Origin: Nanobdellota archaeon
GTDB lineage: Archaea; Nanobdellota; Nanobdellia; Pacearchaeales; GW2011-AR1
DNA length: 11,817 bases
NCBI GenBank assembly: GCA_018901625.1
Contig: JAHIEM010000038.1
Span: 1 to 11,817, forward strand
Direction of reading: 5' to 3'
The notes beneath the pieces were generated by a model. That model saw nothing but the letters and a program-made list of their open reading frames with translations, ran no database searches and had not been told where the DNA came from. Shown here piece after piece: positions 6,343-11,817 of the stretch. The first letter of the stretch is position 1, and each line of letters opens with the position of its first letter. A program made the translations under genes and the position numbers.

Positions 6343-8202
6343 TTAACTTATCCTGCTTCCTGCAGGAATATCAGAATCAATTGTCAACAGTATGACTTTT
6401 TCATGATTGCTAGTAGAAGCAGCAAGCAACATTCCCCTGCTCTCAATCCCCTTCAAATTTCTGGGCTCTAAATTAGCTATAATCACTATCTTCTTATTCT
6501 TCAACTTCTCTTTAGTGTAAAATTTCTTAATCCCAGCGCAAATCACTCTTTCTCCTAACTCTCCAACATCTACAGTCAGCTTGTAAAGCTTGTCTGCATT
6601 TTCAATATCCTCAACTTTTTTTATCTGAGCAACTCTTAAATCTAGCTTTTCCCAATCCTTAAATTCAACCTCGCCAGTATTCATAACTCCCTCAATCTTC
6701 TCAGGTTTATTAATATTCTGTTTTTCTGTTGCATCAGCCGATTTTGATTCTTTTTTAAAAGAATTATCTTCAATCTTGTTGAATAGTATATCTGACTTGA
6801 TAATTTTATGGGCTTTTAGAGGTTTCTCTATTTCTTTATAATCAATCTTAAACCCAAACTGCTTAGATATTTTCTCGCAAGTTTCAGGTATAAAAGGAAA
6901 AAGCAAAATCCCAATAGCCTTTATTGAATCAGCCAGTTCATATAACTTTCTCTGGTCTCCAGATTTCCACAGCTCATTTTGTTGCACATACAAATTGCAC
7001 TCATCTATGAATTCAAATATCAAATTCAGAGCCTTGTCAAGTTCATAATTTTCAATCTTCCTCTCAATTTCCTTCAAAGCAAGTTTCTTAACAAGTTTAT
7101 TTTCAGTTTTCTCCAAGCCATTTTTCTCAATCAGACTTGAGACTCGAGAAATCAGGTTTCCTAATTTGTCAGCAAGCTCGGAATTATTTCTCTCCACAAG
7201 AGCTTTTTCTGAAAAATCTCCATCAGCCCCCTCCGCAAACGGAAACTGTCTAAAAACAAAGTATCTCACAGAATCTGTTCCGTATTTCTCAACAAGATTA
7301 TTAGGAGAAATAGAGCTTCCTAAAGATTTCGAAATCTTTTGCCCATTAAATGTCAAAAATCCATGGATAAAAACAGTTTTAGGCAGTTCATACCCCGCAG
7401 ATTTCAAAAAAGCAGGCCAGTAAACCGCATGAAACCAGCCGTTATCTTTCCCTAAAAGATGCAACTCGGCAGGCCAGTATTCATGATTTTTCCCTGCTCC
7501 AGAAATATAATTAAAAAGCGCGTCAAACCAGACATAAACAACATGTTTTTTATCAAGAGGAAAAGGAATTCCCCAGCTGAAACTAGTTCTTGATATGCTC
7601 AAATCTTTCAATCCTTCCTTAACTCGCGAGATAATTTCGTTTCTTCTTTCATCTGGAAGAACAAAGTTCGGGTTTTTCTTGTATAAATCAAGCAAAAACT
7701 TCTGATATTTAGAAAGCCTGAAAAAATAACTTTCTTCCTTAAGTTTTTCAACAGGCTTTTTGTGAATAGGGCAGTATCCATTAGTTAAATCCTTTTCAGT
7801 ATAATATGCTTCGCAACCAACACAATAATGCCCTTCATAAAACCCTTTGTAAATGTCCTTATTTTTATCACATTTTTTTATAGCTTCTTGGACAAGTTTT
7901 TCATGGTCTTTGTCTGTAGTTCTGATAAACCTATCATGCTTAATATTCAGTGATTTCCATGCTTCCTTGAATTTTTCAGAAACTTCATCAACAAATTCTT
8001 TTGGTTTCTTGCCTTGTTTTTCAGCAGCTTCCTGAATTTTCTTTCCGTGTTCATCTGTTCCAGTCAAAAAGAAAACATCCTCTCCCTTAAGCCTGTGCCA
8101 TCTTGCTAAAGCGTCAGCTATAAGTTTCTGATATGCATGCCCTACGTGGGGCTCAGCATTCGGGTAGTCAATTGCAGTTGTGATATAAAATTTCTTTGCC
8201 AT
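6343..8202 (-). CDS. metG: Methionyl-tRNA synthetase with C-terminal tRNA-binding OB domain
   Basis: Class I aminoacyl-tRNA synthetase that charges tRNA-Met in the cytoplasm. It has 619 residues. The HIGH-type motif is PHVGH (18-22) and the KMSKS-type motif is KISKS (289-293). The connective domain has one zinc knuckle, CVGC at 127-130 with CPIH at 144-147, the arrangement of the Thermus-like bacterial enzyme; archaeal enzymes usually have two knuckles. The FYITTAIDYPNAEPHVGHAY start is also of the bacterial kind. Residues about 340-460 form the anticodon-binding helical domain. A charged linker (480-510) leads to an EMAP/Trbp111-like OB fold (517-619, DLRVAQIKKVEDIENADKLY). ATG 8202 is supported by a TATA box 26 bp upstream and the start of homology. 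The sequence is complete, with no broken motif. Confidence 0.97.
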   Translation of the reverse strand: MAKKFYITTAIDYPNAEPHVGHAYQKLIADALARWHRLKGEDVFFLTGTDEHGKKIQEAAEKQGKKPKEFVDEVSEKFKEAWKSLNIKHDRFIRTTDKDHEKLVQEAIKKCDKNKDIYKGFYEGHYCVGCEAYYTEKDLTNGYCPIHKKPVEKLKEESYFFRLSKYQKFLLDLYKKNPNFVLPDERRNEIISRVKEGLKDLSISRTSFSWGIPFPLDKKHVVYVWFDALFNYISGAGKNHEYWPAELHLLGKDNGWFHAVYWPAFLKSAGYELPKTVFIHGFLTFNGQKISKSLGSSISPNNLVEKYGTDSVRYFVFRQFPFAEGADGDFSEKALVERNNSELADKLGNLISRVSSLIEKNGLEKTENKLVKKLALKEIERKIENYELDKALNLIFEFIDECNLYVQQNELWKSGDQRKLYELADSIKAIGILLFPFIPETCEKISKQFGFKIDYKEIEKPLKAHKIIKSDILFNKIEDNSFKKESKSADATEKQNINKPEKIEGVMNTGEVEFKDWEKLDLRVAQIKKVEDIENADKLYKLTVDVGELGERVICAGIKKFYTKEKLKNKKIVIIANLEPRNLKGIESRGMLLAASTSNHEKVILLTIDSDIPAGSRIS

Positions 8203-8223
8203 CTTAAAGCCACAGAAAAATAC

Positions 8224-8232
8224 TATAAAAAT
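8224..8232 (-). promoter_or_regulatory. TATA box for metG
   Basis: Minus strand ATTTTTATAG region, centred about 26 bp upstream of the metG ATG. No Shine-Dalgarno precedes the ATG, so a leaderless mRNA is likely. The box lies in the 34-bp gap behind the zinc ribbon gene. Confidence 0.55.
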
Positions 8233-8236
8233 CTAT

Positions 8237-8419
8237 TTATCGCCTTATTCTTCTTCCAGAAATAGTCGAGCCACAGCTGTAACAATCGTAAAGCACAAAG
8301 TCTGGCACTTCCCTACAACCTTCTTGAACCCCAAGGCACAAAAAAGCAGAATGATTATTGCAGGAAGGGCATTCTCCGATTATAATTTCTTCTATCTCAG
8401 CTGGATCTGGTTTTCTCAT
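8237..8419 (-). CDS. Small zinc ribbon protein
   Basis: A 60-residue protein with two paired cysteine knuckles, CPSC (17-20) and CYSC (46-49), as in a treble-clef or rubredoxin-like zinc ribbon, plus Cys28 and Cys35 in between. The basic C-terminus ISGRRIRR suggests nucleic-acid or ribosome contact. The start is ATG 8419; the TATA-like sequence at 8447-8457 fits a short leader. It ends 34 bp before metG in the same direction and may be co-transcribed in part. The specific function is unknown. Confidence 0.7.
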   Translation of the reverse strand: MRKPDPAEIEEIIIGECPSCNNHSAFLCLGVQEGCREVPDFVLYDCYSCGSTISGRRIRR

Positions 8420-8446
8420 TTTAGGCTTTTTTTATAAAAGCAATAG

Positions 8447-8457
8447 TTTTTAAATAT
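8447..8457. promoter_or_regulatory. Shared near-palindromic TATA region between the zinc ribbon gene and tRNA-Gly
   Basis: TTTTTAAATAT lies 26 bp upstream of the tRNA-Gly start on the plus strand. Its complement ATATTTAAAAA lies about 33 bp upstream of the zinc ribbon ATG on the minus strand. One near-symmetric box could serve both divergent units. A second minus-strand candidate, TTTTATAAA at about 8431-8440, is rather close to the ATG. Confidence 0.45.
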
Positions 8458-8477
8458 TTCTGCCTGATTAATTTCAC

Positions 8478-8548
8478 GCGCGAGTGGTCTAGTGGTATGA
8501 CAATTGCTTCCCAAGCAATTTGCCCGGGTTCAATTCCCGGCTTGCGCA
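8478..8548 (+). tRNA. tRNA-Gly (anticodon CCC)
   Basis: Full cloverleaf. The acceptor GCGCGAG (8478-8484) pairs with CTTGCGC (8541-8547), with one G-T pair. The D stem is GTC/GAC. The anticodon stem ATTGC (8503-8507) pairs with GCAAT (8515-8519), loop TTCCCAA, anticodon CCC at 8510-8512. The variable loop is four bases. The T stem CCGGG/CCCGG has loop TTCAATT. The discriminator is A8548; CCA is not encoded. It decodes GGG. Its 3' end is duplicated downstream. Confidence 0.96.
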
Positions 8549-8654
8549 TGAGGAATTGAACTGTGAACTCCAAGATGAACGTGAATGCTAGAAACAGAGG
8601 GAAAATAGCCAGAAAACCGTAGGTGTTCGGCGGTTCAATTCCCGGCTTGCGCAT
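8527..8654 (+). repeat. Direct duplication of the tRNA-Gly 3' end (att-like scar)
   Basis: Bases 8527-8549 are repeated perfectly at 8632-8654, a 23-bp match offset by 105 bp. The match covers the T loop, the T-stem 3' strand, the acceptor 3' strand and the discriminator. The second copy has no matching 5' T-stem strand or acceptor, so it is not a tRNA. Such repeats arise when a tyrosine-recombinase element integrates at a tRNA 3' end (attL/attR). Only 82 bp remain between the copies and no integrase is present, so this would be a nearly empty scar or the remains of a tRNA duplication. Confidence 0.6.
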
Positions 8655-8670
8655 AATTAATAGACATAGA

Positions 8671-8680
8671 TTTTTATATC
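8671..8680 (+). promoter_or_regulatory. TATA box for the MFS gene
   Basis: TTTTTATATC centred about 24-26 bp upstream of ATG 8699, without a Shine-Dalgarno. It supports the 8699 start over the later in-frame ATG at 8819. Confidence 0.6.
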
Positions 8681-8698
8681 TAAAAAATAAATAATTTT

Positions 8699-10147
8699 AT
8701 GCAAATTAAAAAGCAGGTGAGCATAACGAGAGAAGCTCTGAAAAATAAGAATATTTCTGAGAAAAAGCAGAAAATAATTCTTGGAGAAGTGAAGGATAAA
8801 TTAGAAAGAGAGAGAACAATGAAACTCTCTATAAAAGAGGGAATGGCTGCGTCTGTAATGTCTGGAGCAGGAGATGCATACATCTCCCCATTTGCAATAG
8901 CCCTGAATGCAAATAATGCTCAAATAGGGCTGCTAAGTTCAATTCCACAGATTCTCTCCCCGCTGTCCCAGATATTTGGAAGCAAACTAATGGAAAAGTA
9001 TTCTAGAAGAAGAATCATCATCAACTTCGTCTCTCTTCAAGCTTTAATGTGGCTCCCAATCCTAACACTCGGATTATTCTTCTGGGGAAATCTATTCAGA
9101 GAGTATCTCCCAATCCTGCTGATTGTAATCTACTCTTTATACGCAGGAATTGGAGCACTCGCCTCTCCTGCCTGGTTCTCTTTAATGGGGGATATTATTC
9201 CAGAAAGAATAAGAGGGAAGTATTTCAGCAAGAGAAGCAGGCTCACAGGAGCAACAGCGCTGATAACAACTCTAAGCGCAGCGTTTTTCCTTGATTTTTT
9301 CAAGACAAAAGGCATTGTTCTAGTGGGCTTTTCAATAATCTTCTTAGTAGCATGCATCTTTAGGATAATCTCTGTGTTTATATTTAAAAAACACTACTAC
9401 CCCCAGTTTAATCTTGAGAAAAATTACTACTTCTCAATCTGGCAGTTTCTTAAAAAAGCCCCTTCAAATAATTTTGGAAGATTCACATTCTATGTCTCTC
9501 TAATGCATTTTGCATCTGCAATAGCCGGCCCCTTCTTTGCAGTATACATGCTGAGAGAGCTGGGATTCTCATACATAATGTTCATGCTAACAATTATTGC
9601 CACCTCAATAACAACACTGATTGTTCTTCCAGTGCTCGGAAAATTCTCAGACAGATATGGAAACCGCGAACTCCTAAGGTCAGGCAGTTTTTTAATTCCA
9701 ATTATCCCCTTTCTCTGGTTGTTTTCAAAATCACCTGTATACCTGATAATAGTCCCATCAATAATTTCAGGATTGGGATGGGCAGCATTTAATCTCGCAT
9801 CTTCAAATTTCATCTATGATTCTGTATCAGTTCAAAGAAGAGGAATTTGCATAGCATATTTTAATGCAATAGTGGGGGCAGGAATATTTCTAGGAGCAAT
9901 TACAGGAGGGCTTCTAGCCCAGTACCTAGAAATAGGTTTTATGAGCAAGATATTATTCTTATTCATAATCTCCGGAATTTTAAGATTTCTCGCATACCTC
10001 ACGATTCCAGTAGTAAAAGAAATAAGGCAAATCAAGAAACCTGCGTCCAGATACCTAGTCTATCTCAAGGAGATGAAAGTAGTAAGGGAAGACCTGTACA
10101 GCATATTCAACAGTGTGTCTCACCTATTCAAACAGAAATCTCCCTAG
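8699..10147 (+). CDS. Major facilitator superfamily transporter
   Basis: Integral membrane protein of 482 residues with about 12 hydrophobic segments in two halves. A charged cytoplasmic N-terminus of about 50 residues is followed by GMAASVMSGAGDAYISPFAI (TM1). The loop between TM2 and TM3 reads GSKLMEKYSRRRIIINF, an MFS-type G-x3-D/E-rR signature. The matching loop in the second half is GKFSDRYGNRELL. Hydrophobic runs such as YLPILLIVIYSLYAGIGALA and ILFLFIISGILRFLAYLTIP are typical. The basic C-terminal tail is cytoplasmic. Substrate cannot be predicted. It converges with the Endonuclease V-like gene; the two coding ends overlap by 20 bp. Confidence 0.88.
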   Translation: MQIKKQVSITREALKNKNISEKKQKIILGEVKDKLERERTMKLSIKEGMAASVMSGAGDAYISPFAIALNANNAQIGLLSSIPQILSPLSQIFGSKLMEKYSRRRIIINFVSLQALMWLPILTLGLFFWGNLFREYLPILLIVIYSLYAGIGALASPAWFSLMGDIIPERIRGKYFSKRSRLTGATALITTLSAAFFLDFFKTKGIVLVGFSIIFLVACIFRIISVFIFKKHYYPQFNLEKNYYFSIWQFLKKAPSNNFGRFTFYVSLMHFASAIAGPFFAVYMLRELGFSYIMFMLTIIATSITTLIVLPVLGKFSDRYGNRELLRSGSFLIPIIPFLWLFSKSPVYLIIVPSIISGLGWAAFNLASSNFIYDSVSVQRRGICIAYFNAIVGAGIFLGAITGGLLAQYLEIGFMSKILFLFIISGILRFLAYLTIPVVKEIRQIKKPASRYLVYLKEMKVVREDLYSIFNSVSHLFKQKSP

Positions 10148-10808
10148 CAACCTGCTTTGAGTACTTATGAGCAAGATGCAGAGGCTCAGGAAGTTTATGG
10201 GGTAATTTTACAAACTTCTTAGCAAGAGTATACGCGCTGTTCATGCTTATCAAATTTCCCGGAGAGACATACAGAGGTTTGCTCCCCGGCTTGATATTCA
10301 GAACCTTTGCAATGACCTTTTTATTATAAAAAACATTTTCTCCCTCAACATCCCCGATAAGGAGAGATTCAGAAACCCCTATGCTCGGAATTCCAGTTGA
10401 AAGAGAGAAGTGACTTGCTAATCCTAACCGTGGATGCGAAATCCCGTGTCCGAAAATAAAAACCACCTCTGGCTTATCCTCTAATAAATCAAAGCAAGAG
10501 GCCATCGCAGGAAGTTCGCGATAAGCCCTGAATCCAGATAGATACGGGAATCTTACCTTATCAGAAAAGTATTTCTGTTCGAGAATCTCCATTTCTGAGT
10601 CTAAAACCACAGCTGCCGAGATTATCTTGTTTTGAGAGAAAGCATTAGAAAATCCCCCAATCTTCACAAGTTTAGAAAAATCAGTGCTGTCTTTTATCTC
10701 CAAAGACTTAGCAAGTTTTTCTTGCTCACTCTCTAATTTTTTGATATCAATCCGATACTTCTGGATAATCTCTCTAACTCTCTCCTCTCTTTTATAATCC
10801 TCTTCCAT
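10128..10808 (-). CDS. nfi: Endonuclease V homologue with replaced catalytic residues
   Basis: Endonuclease V cuts near deoxyinosine in DNA (or inosine in RNA) using metal bound by acidic residues. The 226-residue product has the family framework: IGGFSNAF (50-57), FPYLSGFRAYRE (87-98), GHGISHPRLGLASHF (120-134), GIPSIGVSESLL (139-150), LYVSPGN (179-185) and LPEPLHLAH (206-214). By eye against the Thermotoga enzyme, catalytic Asp43 (GVDxSF) is Ser54, Asp110 (FDGxGxxHPR) is Phe119 and His214 (SPGH) is Asn185. Only the Glu of RE (Glu98) is kept. It is therefore probably a non-catalytic nucleic-acid-binding relative. The N-terminal 45 residues form a charged helix. ATG 10808 is supported by a TATA box. 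It is divergent from the Hsp20-like gene. Confidence 0.85.
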   Translation of the reverse strand: MEEDYKREERVREIIQKYRIDIKKLESEQEKLAKSLEIKDSTDFSKLVKIGGFSNAFSQNKIISAAVVLDSEMEILEQKYFSDKVRFPYLSGFRAYRELPAMASCFDLLEDKPEVVFIFGHGISHPRLGLASHFSLSTGIPSIGVSESLLIGDVEGENVFYNKKVIAKVLNIKPGSKPLYVSPGNLISMNSAYTLAKKFVKLPHKLPEPLHLAHKYSKQVAREISV

Positions 10809-10811
10809 AAT

Positions 10812-10838
10812 CTTTAAAAAGCAAGGGTATATTAAAAC
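10812..10838. promoter_or_regulatory. Divergent promoter pair of the Endonuclease V-like and Hsp20-like genes
   Basis: The 33-bp spacer holds two TATA boxes. CTTTAAAAA (10812-10820) lies about 26 bp before the plus-strand ATG 10842. TTTTAATATA on the minus strand (10837-10828) lies about 25 bp before the minus-strand ATG 10808. Each box lies close to the start codon of the opposite gene, so initiation complexes should interfere with each other. Confidence 0.55.
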
Positions 10839-10841
10839 CTT

Positions 10842-11540
10842 ATGTTTAGCAAGAGATGTCTCAGGTGTGATAGAAAAGTCAGCAAGGATTTTGATTTTTG
10901 TCCGTTTTGCGGTCAGGACTTCAGGCTGAATAAAAAAGCAAGACGAGAAGAAGATTACGGGTTACTGGGAAGAGATGACTTATTCGAATCAAGAATGCCT
11001 GATATGAAGATGGGTCTCCCACTCGGATTCAATAATTTATTCAATACACTGTTAAAAGAAGTAGACCAGCAATTCAAAAATCTTGACAAGGAAATGACAA
11101 GTCAAGCCAGCCAAAAACAGAAAAATATTGATATAAATGGGAGTGGTATCTCTATCTCTATCTCAACTGCAACAGGAAAAAAACCAGAGATAAAAGTGAA
11201 TGCATTTGGACCAGAATTTAAAGACATGAAAATACAGCAAGCAAAAGAAGTGAAGTTAGAGATGAAGGATATTAGTGAAGAAAAAGCAAAGGCAATCTCT
11301 AAACTGCCAAAAAAAGAAGCAGAAACAAAAGTTAGACGACTGTCCAATAAAATAGTATACGAAATAGATCTCCCAGGAGTTAAAAACATAAGAGATGTAG
11401 TTCTGAACAAGCTAGAAAACTCAACTGAAATAAAAGCATTTTCAAAAGACAAAGCATATTTTAAGCTCCTCCCAGTAAACTTTCCCCTAACTAATTACTC
11501 TCTAAAAAACGAAAAACTAATTCTTGAGTTTAGGTCTTAA
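10842..11540 (+). CDS. Zinc ribbon protein with C-terminal Hsp20/alpha-crystallin-like domain
   Basis: A 232-residue protein. The N-terminus is a zinc ribbon, CLRC (6-9) with CPFC (20-23). A low-complexity charged middle contains GFNNLFNTLLKEVDQQFKNL, probably an oligomerising amphipathic helix, then a beta segment GISISISTATGKKPEIKVNA (102-121). Residues 163-232 look like an alpha-crystallin/CS beta sandwich, KVRRLSNKIVYEIDLPGVKN with the ELPGV-type DLPGV turn, ending LKNEKLILEFRS. The classic IxI C-terminal tail of oligomeric sHsps is not visible. A chaperone or co-chaperone role is inferred from the fold only. It is leaderless by promoter spacing. Confidence 0.75.
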   Translation: MFSKRCLRCDRKVSKDFDFCPFCGQDFRLNKKARREEDYGLLGRDDLFESRMPDMKMGLPLGFNNLFNTLLKEVDQQFKNLDKEMTSQASQKQKNIDINGSGISISISTATGKKPEIKVNAFGPEFKDMKIQQAKEVKLEMKDISEEKAKAISKLPKKEAETKVRRLSNKIVYEIDLPGVKNIRDVVLNKLENSTEIKAFSKDKAYFKLLPVNFPLTNYSLKNEKLILEFRS

Positions 11541-11543
11541 TCA

Positions 11544-11568
11544 AAATTATCTTCCAAACAGATAATTT
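11544..11568 (+). terminator. Hairpin after the Hsp20-like gene
   Basis: A perfect 9-bp inverted repeat, AAATTATCT with AGATAATTT, with a 7-base loop, starts four bases after the stop codon. It is AT-rich and has no T-run behind it, so its role as a terminator is plausible but unproven. Bases 11569-11680 contain no gene or structure that I can support. Confidence 0.35.
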
Positions 11569-11680
11569 ATCTCAATAGAAGTTTCATTTAATATGACCTC
11601 AACAAGATGTAAATAGGACGCATATATGCCCGCCATAAAACTAACCTAAAAATAATTGGTTATCCAGATAATTTAAATGA

Positions 11681-11745
11681 CATCCTCCCCACCCTAAAGG
11701 TTTTTTGCTGAGGCAAAAAATCCGCTGCGGCGGAGTGGGGTTTCC
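11681..11745 (-). ncRNA. IS200/IS605-group right end and probable TnpB omega-RNA 3' scaffold
   Basis: CATCCTCCCCACCCTAAAGG (11681-11700) and GTGGGG (11735-11740) are the two arms of a right-end hairpin that in its simple form would read CCCCACCC-TAAA-GGGTGGGG. Between them lies 34 nt made of two abutting perfect hairpins: TTTTTTGC-TGAG-GCAAAAAA (11701-11720) and TCCGC-TGCG-GCGGA (11721-11734). It lies just behind the tnpB stop on the minus strand. In TnpB systems the RNA from this end is the guide scaffold, and the guide comes from the flanking DNA, here bases just below about 11680. Confidence 0.6.
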
Positions 11746-11817
11746 TTATGATGCTCCTCTTGGTTCAAGATATAATTTCTCACTCTCTCTTCCTGCACAA
11801 ACCCTACTGAAGCTGCA
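11746..11817 (-). CDS. tnpB: TnpB/OrfB RNA-guided nuclease, last 23 residues (partial at window edge)
   Basis: Open minus-strand frame from the window edge to TAA at 11748-11746. The end, VCAGRESEKLYLEPRGAS, resembles the C-terminal tail of OrfB/TnpB proteins of IS1341/IS605 elements, and the hairpin directly behind it is where the right end of such elements lies. The RuvC-like domain is outside the window, so intactness cannot be judged. Confidence 0.6.
   Translation of the reverse strand, partial: CSFSRVCAGRESEKLYLEPRGAS

Noticed and set aside
8421..8654. Minus-strand 77-codon ORF containing two MRKPGIEP segments
   Set aside because: It is the antisense of tRNA-Gly and of the duplicated tRNA 3' end; the repeated peptide is only the repeat translated backwards.
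9049..10035. Several ORFs of 67-107 codons on both strands inside the MFS gene
   Set aside because: They are shadows of the transporter; no promoter, Shine-Dalgarno or recognisable protein sequence supports them.
11102..11452. 116-codon minus-strand ORF opposite the Hsp20-like gene
   Set aside because: Its Ser/Phe-rich composition is the complement of Glu/Lys-rich codons in the real gene.
1..11817. CRISPR array, rRNA, restriction system or toxin-antitoxin pair
   Set aside because: I read through the window and found no regularly spaced repeats, rRNA signature or recognisable paired defence genes.

Overview
The window looks like a piece of an AT-rich archaeal genome, most likely a small-genome DPANN lineage of the Woesearchaeota/Pacearchaeota type. 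The reasons are archaeal TATA boxes about 26 bp upstream of start codons with almost no 5' leader (metG, the 537-residue gene, the MFS gene, the Endonuclease V-like gene and the zinc ribbon/Hsp20 gene), Shine-Dalgarno sites seen mainly at internal genes of a plus-strand operon, tRNA genes without an encoded CCA, and an archaeal-style MinD carrying an intein. The lineage is inference from gene style; no rRNA is present.

Left part (1-3470, plus strand). The window opens inside an intein that interrupts the Walker A loop of a MinD ATPase. The visible part holds the end of a LAGLIDADG-type endonuclease, a helix-turn-helix-like segment and the C-terminal splicing block, followed by the C-extein with a MinD-like membrane-targeting tail. 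Directly after the minD stop lies the C-terminal half of a radical SAM protein with no iron-sulfur cysteine motif, evidently a truncated gene. Then come an 18-codon mini-ORF, a fusion of a P-loop kinase with a GrpB/UPF0157 nucleotidyltransferase, and a small protein with a ParB/sulfiredoxin-like motif. The last three overlap by ATGA junctions and look translationally coupled.

Middle part (3471-8419). A 422-bp stretch bounded by transposon-like imperfect inverted repeats contains an intact tRNA-Val(CAC). On the minus strand follow an unrecognised 537-residue protein, a broken gene remnant with an in-frame stop, an unrecognised 155-residue protein, a bacterial-type methionyl-tRNA synthetase with a C-terminal tRNA-binding OB domain, and a 60-residue zinc ribbon protein.

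Right part (8420-11817). A tRNA-Gly(CCC) has its 3' end duplicated perfectly 105 bp downstream, as in an attachment-site scar. An MFS transporter converges on an Endonuclease V homologue in which three of four catalytic positions appear replaced. The latter is divergent from a zinc ribbon/Hsp20-like protein across a 33-bp spacer holding both TATA boxes. The window ends in the 3' end of a minus-strand tnpB (IS200/IS605 group) with its right-end hairpin, which is enlarged by two extra perfect hairpins.

The region has a housekeeping backbone (minD, metG, two tRNAs, Hsp20-like) sprinkled with mobile and decaying elements: an intein, a MITE-like element, a tRNA-associated scar, tnpB and two gene remnants. 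No complete new defence system is visible. The most unusual items are the intein in the MinD P-loop, the tRNA inside transposon-like ends, the Endonuclease V pseudoenzyme and the TnpB right-end structure.
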